A DNA stretch of 64,000 nucleotides, taken from the NCBI GenBank assembly GCA_946887045.1, contig CAMPKC010000016.1:1-64000 (forward strand), in the 5' to 3' direction. A model generated the notes under the pieces. That model was not told the DNA's origin. It saw nothing but the letters and a program-made list of their open reading frames with translations, and ran no database searches. Source of the stretch: an uncultured Sphingobacteriaceae bacterium (lineage in GTDB: Bacteria; Bacteroidota; Bacteroidia; Sphingobacteriales; Sphingobacteriaceae). Position numbers and translations under genes: made by a program. This document shows, one piece after another, positions 26,611 through 35,274 of this stretch (positions are counted from its first letter, which is position 1; every line of letters begins with the position of its first letter).

Positions 26611-29070
26611 ATGTTACCTAACCAAAAATATTCCTGTCTTCTCTTCTGCTTTATTTTATTCTGTTTTTCTGCGTCTGCTCAACCTGCGGGCAGTTATAGT
26701 TCAGGCTTTAAAAAACAGGGAAATGAATTCTTTTTTTCGAACTCAAATTCCGATGTCAAAATAGAATTTTGTACCCCCGGCATGTTTCGGGTGCGAACAT
26801 CATGGAGCAGAACTTTCGAAGAGAACGAACCTTGGATGGTTTCCAACTATGTATGGCCTCCGCAGGACATAATTTCTTCACAAAATAATGATCATTACCT
26901 TCTTCAATCGTCCAAGCTTGATGTGCGGGTATATAAATCGCCCTTCCGGATAGATGTTTATGACAAGCAGGGCAAGCTCCTATCTTCCGAAAACAATGCA
27001 GGTGCATTTAAGGAAGGCTTAGCAGTTGGCGTAAACAAAAAATTATTAGCAGAGGAGCATTTTTTTGGGTTTGGCGAACGGATGGACTTCATCGATCAAA
27101 AAAGCAAAAAACTTAAGCTCAACGTAGGGCGTGGCCGCGGCTTACCGCATGAGGTAGGTGCGTACAATATTCTGGAAGCGAACTATTCGCCTGTGCCGTT
27201 TTTTATGAGCACACAGGGTTACGGTATTTTCCTTCATAACTCCTTTGCTACCGAATGGGATATGGGTGCGAGCCAGGACGATCAGTACAGTTTCAAAGCA
27301 GCCGACGGTGAACTTGATTATTATTTTATATATGGTCCCACTTTCCCCTCAATACTCGCCGATTATACTGCATTGACGGGTAAGGCGCCTTTAATTCCGA
27401 AATTTGCTTTTGGCTTACATGCCGGAACTTACAGCGGCGGAACCTGGGGCCACGAAGCTGAAACGTCCGATAGTTATGTTATAGCCCTTGCGCGAAAGTT
27501 CAGGGCCTTGGGTATTCCGGTAGATTTACTTTGGCTTGACTCTACCTGGAGAATTTTTGGTAAAAATGGCGGTAAGGGTGCAACATCCTTCGAGTGGCGC
27601 GAAACCTTCAAAAATCCAAAAGGCATGTTTGATAGCCTTTATGCCATGAATTACAAAATGGTCGGGCTGCATTTGCGACCACGCTTTGATAATGGAAACA
27701 CCATGAATCTTTTAGATCAGGCACGCCAGCAAGGATTCGTATATCCCGAGCCTGGCGGAAAAGGTGAGTTCGTGAATTTCTTCGATCAAAAATCGGTTGA
27801 CTGGTGGTGGAATAATGGTGTCATGAAAGTTGCATCTCAGGGCGCAATGTTCTTAAAAACAGATGAAGGAAGTGCATTCGGCGGCTTAGCTAACGAAAGC
27901 GATAAAACTGGTCCGACGGATAAAACAGCTCAGAAATTACATAACGTTTTTCCTATCGCTTACGCGAAGGCTCCTTTCGAAAAATTTCAAACCCTGAATA
28001 ACATGCGCGGATTAAATCAGACCCGCGAGGGTTATGCCGGTATACAGCGTTACCCCTTCATTTTTGCCGGCGATTGGCCAAGTGAATGGCAATATTTTGC
28101 TCCGGTCATAAAAGCCGGAATTAATATTGGCGTTTCAGGAATAGGTTATTGGTCGCATTGTATGGGTGGTTTCGAGCATGTAGCCGATCCCGAATTGTAC
28201 ATACGCTGGGTGCAATTTGGAATGTTTAGTCCCATTGCCCTGGTGTTTGGTATGGAACATCCAAATTATAAAGAGCCATGGAATTATGGCGAGGCAGCAC
28301 TTGCTAATTTTAAGAAATACGATCTGTTACGATATCGCTTAATTCCATATATGTATAGCAACGCATTTAATATGTACCAAAGCGGTATGCCTTTAATGCG
28401 TGCTTTAGTTCTCGAGTATCAGAACGATAAAAATGTGTATGATATAGGTGATCAGTATCTTTTTGGGAATAATCTGATGGTTGCTCCCGTTACTACGAAA
28501 GGTGCAAAAACCAAAACCGTTTATCTTCCGGAAGGAGATTGGTACGACTATTGGACCGGAAAAAAATATTCAGGGAAGCAGTACATCCATGTAGTGACTC
28601 CTTTAGATACGATACCTCTTTTCGCGAAAGCTGGAGCGATTATACCGATGCAGCCCGAGATGAAGTATTTCGGAGAAAAGCCTGTTAATGAAATTACCCT
28701 CGATATTTTCCCCGGCAAAAGTTCTTCTTTTGAGTTGTATGAAGATGACGGATTAAGTCTGCAATATCAAACCGGGAAGTTCGCACTCAGTCGGATAACT
28801 ACCACTGTGAATCCAAAGAATTTAAAAGTGCACATCAGTAAAACTACCGGACATTACGAGCCTGAGCAGCGCACCTATCTTGCGAAAATTCGCTTAGAAG
28901 ATGGAATGAAACCATCTGCTATAACAGAAAATGGAAAACAAGTTGTATCCATTTCAAAATCGGTTTTATCCGGAAAGAGTGGTTATTTCTTTGATGACAA
29001 AGAGAATGTTGTTTACATGAAAACTTCCCGCGATAATAAATCGAACATAGAACTCATTATAAATTATTAA
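26611..29070 (+). CDS. Secreted GH31 family glycoside hydrolase
   Basis: 819 residues; signal peptide cut near ASAQ. Domains: N-terminal beta-sandwich (about 30-245), TIM barrel (about 250-590) and C-terminal sheets. GH31 landmarks are FGFGERMDF near 151, LLWLDSTWRIFG near 307, FLKTDEG with probable nucleophile Asp418, and FAGDWPSEW with probable acid Asp488. GH31 enzymes remove alpha-linked glucose, xylose or galactose. With no starch genes beside it, an alpha-linked side-chain sugar of pectin is inferred. It lies 1 base before the GH2 gene, so the two are coupled. Specificity is not readable. Confidence 0.9.
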   Translation: MLPNQKYSCLLFCFILFCFSASAQPAGSYSSGFKKQGNEFFFSNSNSDVKIEFCTPGMFRVRTSWSRTFEENEPWMVSNYVWPPQDIISSQNNDHYLLQSSKLDVRVYKSPFRIDVYDKQGKLLSSENNAGAFKEGLAVGVNKKLLAEEHFFGFGERMDFIDQKSKKLKLNVGRGRGLPHEVGAYNILEANYSPVPFFMSTQGYGIFLHNSFATEWDMGASQDDQYSFKAADGELDYYFIYGPTFPSILADYTALTGKAPLIPKFAFGLHAGTYSGGTWGHEAETSDSYVIALARKFRALGIPVDLLWLDSTWRIFGKNGGKGATSFEWRETFKNPKGMFDSLYAMNYKMVGLHLRPRFDNGNTMNLLDQARQQGFVYPEPGGKGEFVNFFDQKSVDWWWNNGVMKVASQGAMFLKTDEGSAFGGLANESDKTGPTDKTAQKLHNVFPIAYAKAPFEKFQTLNNMRGLNQTREGYAGIQRYPFIFAGDWPSEWQYFAPVIKAGINIGVSGIGYWSHCMGGFEHVADPELYIRWVQFGMFSPIALVFGMEHPNYKEPWNYGEAALANFKKYDLLRYRLIPYMYSNAFNMYQSGMPLMRALVLEYQNDKNVYDIGDQYLFGNNLMVAPVTTKGAKTKTVYLPEGDWYDYWTGKKYSGKQYIHVVTPLDTIPLFAKAGAIIPMQPEMKYFGEKPVNEITLDIFPGKSSSFELYEDDGLSLQYQTGKFALSRITTTVNPKNLKVHISKTTGHYEPEQRTYLAKIRLEDGMKPSAITENGKQVVSISKSVLSGKSGYFFDDKENVVYMKTSRDNKSNIELIINY

Positions 29071-29071
29071 T

Positions 29072-32029
29072 ATGAAAAGATTTGCGTCATTATTCCTCCT
29101 GTCGGGCTTTGTACTTCTTACCGGCGGCGTAAATGCCCAGCGTATCAAGTATAATTTTAATCCTGATTGGAAGTTGTATATAGGCGATCAAAAAGGTGCC
29201 GAAGCCCCCGGATTTAACGATGCCGGATGGCAGGCTGTAACCTTGCCACATGCCTGGAATGAGGATGACGCATTCAAAAAGAATATTGCAGAACATTCAA
29301 CCGGAATAGTCTGGTACCGGAAACATTTTAAAGTTCCGACCTCAGATAAAGGGAAAAAGATCTTTCTGGAATTTGAAGGCGTACGCCAGGCAGGCGAATT
29401 TTATTTAAATGGAAAGTTTATCGGTCTGCATGAAAATGGCGCCATGGCTTTCGGCTTCGATGTTACTGATCTGATCAAGCCCGGAGCCGAAAATGTTATA
29501 GCTGTGCGGATTGATAACGCCTGGGATTACCAGGAAAAAGCTACCAAAATTAAATTTCAGTGGTCTGATAGAAATTTCAATGCCAATTATGGTGGTTTGC
29601 CCAAAAACGTATGGTTACACGTTTCGGATAAGTTGTATCAAACGCTTTCACTGTTCTCGTTTCTGAAAACTACAGGCGTTTATATCTATGCCAGGGATTT
29701 CGATATTTCAAAAAAGACAGCGACAGTAAATGCCGAATCCGAAGTAAAAAACGAGTACTCAGCTTCTAAAACCTTTCAATACGAAGTTGAAGTAAAAGAT
29801 ATGGACGGAAAGTCGGTGAAAGCTTTCGCTGGTCCCAAAGTAACCCTAAGGCCAGGCGAAACTAAAGTTGTCAGCGCAAGCGCATCCATAAATAATCTTA
29901 ACTTCTGGAGTTGGGGTTACGGATACTTGTATACAGTAAGTACTCGCATTAAGATGAACGGGAAACTTGTTGACGAAGTAAATACTAAAACGGGATTTCG
30001 GAAAACCGAGTTTAAAAACGGAACTGTATATCTGAACGACAGGGTACTGATGCTCAAGGGTTATGCCCAGCGCACAAGCAACGAATGGCCGGCACTGGGT
30101 ATGTCTGTGCCACCATGGATGAGCGATTATAGCAATGGTTTGATGGTCGAAAGCAATGCAAATCTGGTTCGCTGGATGCATATTACTCCCTGGAAACAGG
30201 ATGTTGAATCCTGCGACAGAGTGGGATTAATACAGGCTATGCCTGCCGGCGATTCCGAAAAGGATGTTCAGGATGGTCGCTGGATACAACGTACGCAATT
30301 GATGCGCGACGCCATTATTTATAATCGCAACAATCCAAGTATTTTCTTCTACGAAAGCGGGAATGAATCTATCAGCGAGGAGCACATGGTCGAAATGAAG
30401 GCTATTAAAGACAGATACGATCCAAACGGTGGACGTGCTATTGGTTCGCGCGAAATGCTTGATAGTAAAATTGCTGAGTATGGTGGAGAAATGCTGTACA
30501 CCAATAAAAGCGCCGACATCCCTCTGTGGGCTACAGAATACTCCAGAGATGAAGGATTACGTAAATACTGGGATGAATTTTCTCCGCCATACCATAAAGA
30601 TGGTGACGGACCGATGTACCGCAACGCTCCTGCCAGAGAATATAATCGCAACCAGGATTCTCATGCTATTGAAAATGTAGCGAGGTGGTATGAGTTTTGG
30701 AGAGAGCGTCCAGGTACCGGGAAGCGTGTAAATGCTGGTGGGGTAAATATTATTTTCTCGGATTCAAATACGCACTTCCGTGGAGCGGAAAACTATCGAC
30801 GGAGCGGCGAGGTGGATGCGTTGAGAATTCCTAAAGATGGTTTTTTTGCTCACAAAGTAATGTGGGATGGTTGGGTTGATGTTGACAAACACAGCACACA
30901 CATAATCGGGCACTGGAACTATCAGCCTGATACCAAAAAAAATGTGTATGTAGTTTCAAGCGGTGAAAAAGCAGAGTTATTTGTTAACGGACAGTCAAAA
31001 GGATTTGGAGAAAGAAGCAATGGTTTTCTTTTCACTTTTAAAAATATTGAATGGCAACCAGGCACTGTTAAAGCGGCGTCTTATGATGCTCTAAATAAGA
31101 AATTATCAGAAGCAGAAATTACAACAGCGGGACAACCTGTAGGCTTACGCCTAACAACTATACAGGCACCTCAGGGTTTAAAAGCTGATGGTGCAGATGT
31201 TCTTCTGGCTCAGATTGAGGTTGTGGATGCGAATGGAAATCGTTGTCCAACAGCTTTAAATATGATTGATTTTAAGCTTGAGGGGAATGCCGAATGGCGT
31301 GGCGGACTTGCACAGGGACCTGATAATTATATTCTGTCTAAAACCCTTCCTGTCGAAGGTGGAGTTAACAGGGTTATCATTCGTTCCACTACAAATCCTG
31401 GACAGATAGTATTATCCGCAAGTTCTGAAGGCTTAAAGCCTGCGACAATTGCGTTCAAATCTACTCCCGTAAAAGTTAATAATGGCTTATCCTTAAATAT
31501 GCCCCATGATGGACTTGGTTCGTATTTAAAACGCGGCCCAACTCCTGCCGGCCCGTCATTTACTCCATCACGCCAGGCACTTGAAATTGCATCCGCAACA
31601 GCGGGTTCTAATGCAGATCAGGTTGCGGCGAGTTATGATGATAATGAACTCTCCGACTGGGTTAATGATGGAAAGGTCTCTACAGCATGGGTTAAATATA
31701 ATTTGGCTAAGGAAGCGGTTGTTAATGAGGTGACATTGAAATTAAACAATTTTAGAAGCCGTACATATCCGATCAGGATTTTAGTTGATGGTATAGAGGT
31801 GTTCAATGGAGTTACACCCAGATCCCTGGGTTACTGCACGTTGGTTTGTAAACCAACAAGAGGAAAAACAGTTACCATTCAACTGGCAGATGAAGCTTCC
31901 GCAAAAGATGATTCGAAGATTGGCGTAGAAATGGGCGGGAAAAAACTTGATGACGGAGTTGCCCGAAATGATGCGAACGCAAAAGGAACTTTAAGTATCA
32001 TTGAAGCTGAAATCTATTCAAAATTGTAG
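29072..32029 (+). CDS. Secreted GH2 family beta-glycosidase with C-terminal accessory domains
   Basis: 985 residues; signal peptide ends near GVNAQ. Order: galactose-binding-like sugar-binding domain (about 25-190), immunoglobulin-like domain (about 200-320), TIM barrel (about 325-600), then DUF4982-like and invasin-like sheets and an F5/8-like C-terminus (about 830-985). YESGNES carries the probable acid/base Glu432 and WATEYS the probable nucleophile Glu489; their spacing of 57 is shorter than in LacZ. Family GH2 includes beta-galactosidases, -glucuronidases and -mannosidases. Beta-galactosidase acting on RG-I galactan side chains is the likeliest role, by context only. Confidence 0.9.
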   Translation: MKRFASLFLLSGFVLLTGGVNAQRIKYNFNPDWKLYIGDQKGAEAPGFNDAGWQAVTLPHAWNEDDAFKKNIAEHSTGIVWYRKHFKVPTSDKGKKIFLEFEGVRQAGEFYLNGKFIGLHENGAMAFGFDVTDLIKPGAENVIAVRIDNAWDYQEKATKIKFQWSDRNFNANYGGLPKNVWLHVSDKLYQTLSLFSFLKTTGVYIYARDFDISKKTATVNAESEVKNEYSASKTFQYEVEVKDMDGKSVKAFAGPKVTLRPGETKVVSASASINNLNFWSWGYGYLYTVSTRIKMNGKLVDEVNTKTGFRKTEFKNGTVYLNDRVLMLKGYAQRTSNEWPALGMSVPPWMSDYSNGLMVESNANLVRWMHITPWKQDVESCDRVGLIQAMPAGDSEKDVQDGRWIQRTQLMRDAIIYNRNNPSIFFYESGNESISEEHMVEMKAIKDRYDPNGGRAIGSREMLDSKIAEYGGEMLYTNKSADIPLWATEYSRDEGLRKYWDEFSPPYHKDGDGPMYRNAPAREYNRNQDSHAIENVARWYEFWRERPGTGKRVNAGGVNIIFSDSNTHFRGAENYRRSGEVDALRIPKDGFFAHKVMWDGWVDVDKHSTHIIGHWNYQPDTKKNVYVVSSGEKAELFVNGQSKGFGERSNGFLFTFKNIEWQPGTVKAASYDALNKKLSEAEITTAGQPVGLRLTTIQAPQGLKADGADVLLAQIEVVDANGNRCPTALNMIDFKLEGNAEWRGGLAQGPDNYILSKTLPVEGGVNRVIIRSTTNPGQIVLSASSEGLKPATIAFKSTPVKVNNGLSLNMPHDGLGSYLKRGPTPAGPSFTPSRQALEIASATAGSNADQVAASYDDNELSDWVNDGKVSTAWVKYNLAKEAVVNEVTLKLNNFRSRTYPIRILVDGIEVFNGVTPRSLGYCTLVCKPTRGKTVTIQLADEASAKDDSKIGVEMGGKKLDDGVARNDANAKGTLSIIEAEIYSKL

Positions 32030-32076
32030 TTTTAATCTGGCGCCCTACACTCCAAACCTAAATAATTTGTAATATG

Positions 32077-32111
32077 TTCTCAAATCTAACATCTCATATC
32101 TCAAATCTAAA
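32077..32111 (+). repeat. Degenerate heptad repeat before rhaM
   Basis: Units TTCTCAA, ATCTAAC, ATCTCAT, ATCTCAA and ATCTAAA end 5 bases before the ATG at 32117. It is the same heptad as at 24451-24485. Confidence 0.6.
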
Positions 32112-32116
32112 ACTAC

Positions 32117-32428
32117 ATGAAACTAGCCTTTAAAATGAAACTGAAGCCTGGCTTTAAAGAAGAATACAAAAAACGCCATGACGAAATCTGGCCGGAATTA
32201 AAAACGCTTCTTAATGAGAATGGAATAAGCGATTATACTATTTTTCTTGACGAAGAAACTAATATACTTTTTGCTGTTCAACAGCAGGATGGGAACAAGT
32301 CATCGCAGGATTTAGGACAGACCGAAATCGTGCAGAAATGGTGGGCATATATGGCCGATATTATGGAATCAAATCCTGATAATTCTCCTGTAAGCAAACC
32401 TCTTACAGAAGTGTTTCATATGGATTAG
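32117..32428 (+). CDS. rhaM: L-rhamnose mutarotase
   Basis: 103 residues, the family's usual size; no signal, so cytoplasmic. It interconverts alpha and beta L-rhamnose, feeding rhamnose isomerase. Visible key residues: His21 in KKRHDEIWPEL, and the tryptophan pair Trp75-Trp76 in QKWWAYMAD, which line the sugar site in characterised members. Lying directly before a GH106 alpha-L-rhamnosidase, it shows that rhamnose is the sugar released by this locus. The isomerase, kinase and aldolase genes are not in the window. Confidence 0.93.
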   Translation: MKLAFKMKLKPGFKEEYKKRHDEIWPELKTLLNENGISDYTIFLDEETNILFAVQQQDGNKSSQDLGQTEIVQKWWAYMADIMESNPDNSPVSKPLTEVFHMD

Positions 32429-32460
32429 TCTTGGCGCCTTCGACTTAAGGTAAGCGCCGT

Positions 32461-32477
32461 TAAACCTTATAGGTTTA
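32461..32477 (+). other. Small hairpin between rhaM and GH106
   Basis: TAAACCT-TAT-AGGTTTA, a perfect 7-bp stem, sits 24 bases before the GH106 ATG. No T-run follows. It may be an mRNA processing or operator element. Confidence 0.35.
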
Positions 32478-32501
32478 GAAATAATAAAATATTCAAACAC
32501 A

Positions 32502-35270
32502 ATGAAAAAAAGCACAATCATAGTATCGCTTTTATCCCTTTGTTTTTTTAACGGACTTCAGGCTCAGACTACCATTTGGCCCGAGGTTAAAAAAGAAACC
32601 CGCCCCTGGACTCGCTGGTGGTGGATGGGTAATGCCGTTGATCAAAAAAACATCTCATCCCTGCTCACTAACTATAAACAAACAGGTTTCGGTGGGGTAG
32701 AGATAGCACCGATTTACGGTGCCATAGGTTACGAAAGCCGCTACCTTCAATACCTCTCTCCCGCCTGGATGAAAATGCTGGATCATACCACTAAAACAGC
32801 GGAAAGTTTAGGCATGGGCGTAGATTTAACAAATGGAACGGGCTGGCCTTTTGGCGGACCGCAGGTTCCGGCAGAATTCGCTGCCTCGCGTCTTATCGTT
32901 AAAAACTATACTCTTGCAGCAGGAAATTCTTTAAAGGAGAAGATTGAAGTCAGCGATCCAAAAGCAGGCCTTACACGTTTACAGGCCCTAACCGCTTACA
33001 GCAATAAAGGCGAGGTTCTTCAGCTTGTAGATAAGGTCGATAATAAAGGTTTTTTAAATTGGAAGCCGAAAAACGGCACATGGGAGATTTATGCTGCTTT
33101 TAATGCGAAAACCCGCCAAATGGTAAAGAGGGCTGCGCCGGGGGGAGAAGGGTTTACATTAAATCATCTTTCAAAACCAGCCCTTGATGAGTATCTGAAT
33201 CGCTTCGATAAGGCGTTTGTAAATAATCCACCAAAAGTAAGGGCATTTTACAACGACAGTTATGAAGTATACAATGCAGATTGGTCGGATAATTTTTTTG
33301 CCGAGTTTCAGGCAAGACGGGGATATGATTTGCGTCCGCACATTCGCGATCTTGTTAGCAAAGAGTCCTCTCCCCAAATCGCACGCCTCAAATCTGACTA
33401 TCGCGAGACCATGTCCGATATGTTATTGCATAACTTTACTATCCCCTGGACAAACTGGACTCACAAATACAACAGTATATCAAAAAACCAGGCCCATGGC
33501 TCGCCGGGTAACTTGCTGGATTTGTATGCCGCTGTCGATATACCCGAATGCGAAACTTTTGGCTCCAGCTTTTTTCCGATTCCCGGCCTTCGCCGCGATA
33601 GCGCAGATATACGAAACGTGGACCCGGATCCGATAATGCTGAAATTTGCATCCTCTGCCGCACATGTAACCGGAAAGAATCTGGTTTCGAGCGAAACCTT
33701 TACCTGGTTGACAGAACATTTCAAAACATCATTGTCGCAAACAAAACCAGAATTGGAGCAGGTGTTTTTATCCGGTGTAAACCACACTTTCTTTCACGGC
33801 ACAACATATTCTCCGGAAGATGTTCCGTTTCCGGGATGGCTGTTTTATGCCTCTGTGAATTTCGTTCCAGCAAATAGCTGGTGGTCGCACCTTCCGGGAT
33901 TAAATAACTATATCACCCGGGTTCAGTCGGTTCTTCAGGCAGGCAAGCCGGATAACGAGTTGCTTGTATACTGGCCGATTTATGATGTTTGGAATAATCC
34001 TAAAGGTATGGATATGCCTTTAAAGGTACACGATGTCGATGTTTGGCTTCATCCAAGTCCGTTTTATAAAAACGTGAAATCCTTACAGGATGCAGGATAT
34101 TCTTTAGATTTCGTTTCTGACGCGTTGTTAAAGAATTCATCCGTTTTAAACGGAAATATCAGCACTTCATCCAATGCATCGCCATACAAAACATTAATCG
34201 TCCCTAAAGCCGATCTGATGCCTGTGGAAACCCTTCAGAAAATTATTGATTTGGCTAGATCCGGAGCGACGGTAATCATTCAGCAATTTCCCGAAGATGT
34301 ACCTGGGTTAACTGATCTTGAAGCCAACAGAAATAAGCTGTTTCAAACTATTTCAGGACTTTCATTCTCGGATGCAGGCGACGGAATCAAGCAATTTAAA
34401 ACTGGATCTGGTCAAATTATTCTTTCCGGCGATGTACAAAAAGCCTTGAAATTCAGAGGTATTTCAGGGGAAAAAATTGCATCTGCTGGCTTAAAGTTTC
34501 TACGTCGTCAGGTGGGTGACGAAAAATATTATTATCTGGTAAATCACACTGCCACAGCAATTGATGCCGACTTGCCATTGAATGTTCAGTCGGCTGCCAT
34601 AATGATTATGGACCCCCAAACTGGAAATTTTGGTCTCGGAGAAAGTAAACTAGCGGGCGATCAAACAAATGTTAAAATACAAATGCAGCCGGGTGAAGCT
34701 TTGATCCTTAAAACGGTCGCGGCAAATTCAGGTGCACCGAAATGGAAGTATCTTAATAAAGCGCAGAATACTGTTGAAGTAAAAGGCGAGTGGAATCTTC
34801 GTTTCACTGAAGGTGGTCCGAAGGTTCCATCCGAAAAGAAACTTTCTAAGCTGACATCATGGACCGAACTTGGCGATAGTTTGGCTGTAGCCTACTCGGG
34901 CCGTGCAGAATATTCAATAAACTTCAAAATGCCTAAGATTAAAGGCGATGAATATATTCTCGATTTAGGAAAGGTTCATGAAAGTGCCCGCGTGTGGGTT
35001 AATGGTAACGATGCCGGTATTTTATGGAGTATCCCATTTCAAACCCGTATCGGGAAATTTCTTAAAAAAGGAAAGAATACAATCAAAATAGAAGTGGCGA
35101 ACCTGATGGCCAATAGAATCAGGGATATGGACAAGAAAGGCATTGAGTGGCGTAAATATCACGAGATTAACTTCGTAAATATCAATTACAAGGACTTCAA
35201 CGCCGCAGTTTGGAAGCCCCAGCCTTCAGGTTTAATTGGGCCTGTTACAATTACTCCATATAAGAAATAA
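32502..35270 (+). CDS. GH106 alpha-L-rhamnosidase
   Basis: 922 residues; signal peptide ends near GLQAQ. The mature start ETRPWTRWWWMGNAVD and the following GFGGVEIAPIYG and GMGVDLTNGTGWPFGGP (about 85-125) are typical of GH106. A TIM-like catalytic region spans roughly 25-480 (SSETFTWLTEHF near 397). The C-terminal part has galactose-binding-like sheets (ARVWVNGNDAGILW near 830, ending WKPQPSGLIGPVTI). The enzyme releases L-rhamnose from RG-I or RG-II fragments. Its end is 4 bases before the next ATG, so translation is likely coupled. Bond specificity within rhamnogalacturonan is not readable. Confidence 0.93.
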   Translation: MKKSTIIVSLLSLCFFNGLQAQTTIWPEVKKETRPWTRWWWMGNAVDQKNISSLLTNYKQTGFGGVEIAPIYGAIGYESRYLQYLSPAWMKMLDHTTKTAESLGMGVDLTNGTGWPFGGPQVPAEFAASRLIVKNYTLAAGNSLKEKIEVSDPKAGLTRLQALTAYSNKGEVLQLVDKVDNKGFLNWKPKNGTWEIYAAFNAKTRQMVKRAAPGGEGFTLNHLSKPALDEYLNRFDKAFVNNPPKVRAFYNDSYEVYNADWSDNFFAEFQARRGYDLRPHIRDLVSKESSPQIARLKSDYRETMSDMLLHNFTIPWTNWTHKYNSISKNQAHGSPGNLLDLYAAVDIPECETFGSSFFPIPGLRRDSADIRNVDPDPIMLKFASSAAHVTGKNLVSSETFTWLTEHFKTSLSQTKPELEQVFLSGVNHTFFHGTTYSPEDVPFPGWLFYASVNFVPANSWWSHLPGLNNYITRVQSVLQAGKPDNELLVYWPIYDVWNNPKGMDMPLKVHDVDVWLHPSPFYKNVKSLQDAGYSLDFVSDALLKNSSVLNGNISTSSNASPYKTLIVPKADLMPVETLQKIIDLARSGATVIIQQFPEDVPGLTDLEANRNKLFQTISGLSFSDAGDGIKQFKTGSGQIILSGDVQKALKFRGISGEKIASAGLKFLRRQVGDEKYYYLVNHTATAIDADLPLNVQSAAIMIMDPQTGNFGLGESKLAGDQTNVKIQMQPGEALILKTVAANSGAPKWKYLNKAQNTVEVKGEWNLRFTEGGPKVPSEKKLSKLTSWTELGDSLAVAYSGRAEYSINFKMPKIKGDEYILDLGKVHESARVWVNGNDAGILWSIPFQTRIGKFLKKGKNTIKIEVANLMANRIRDMDKKGIEWRKYHEINFVNINYKDFNAAVWKPQPSGLIGPVTITPYKK

Positions 35271-35274
35271 GGCC

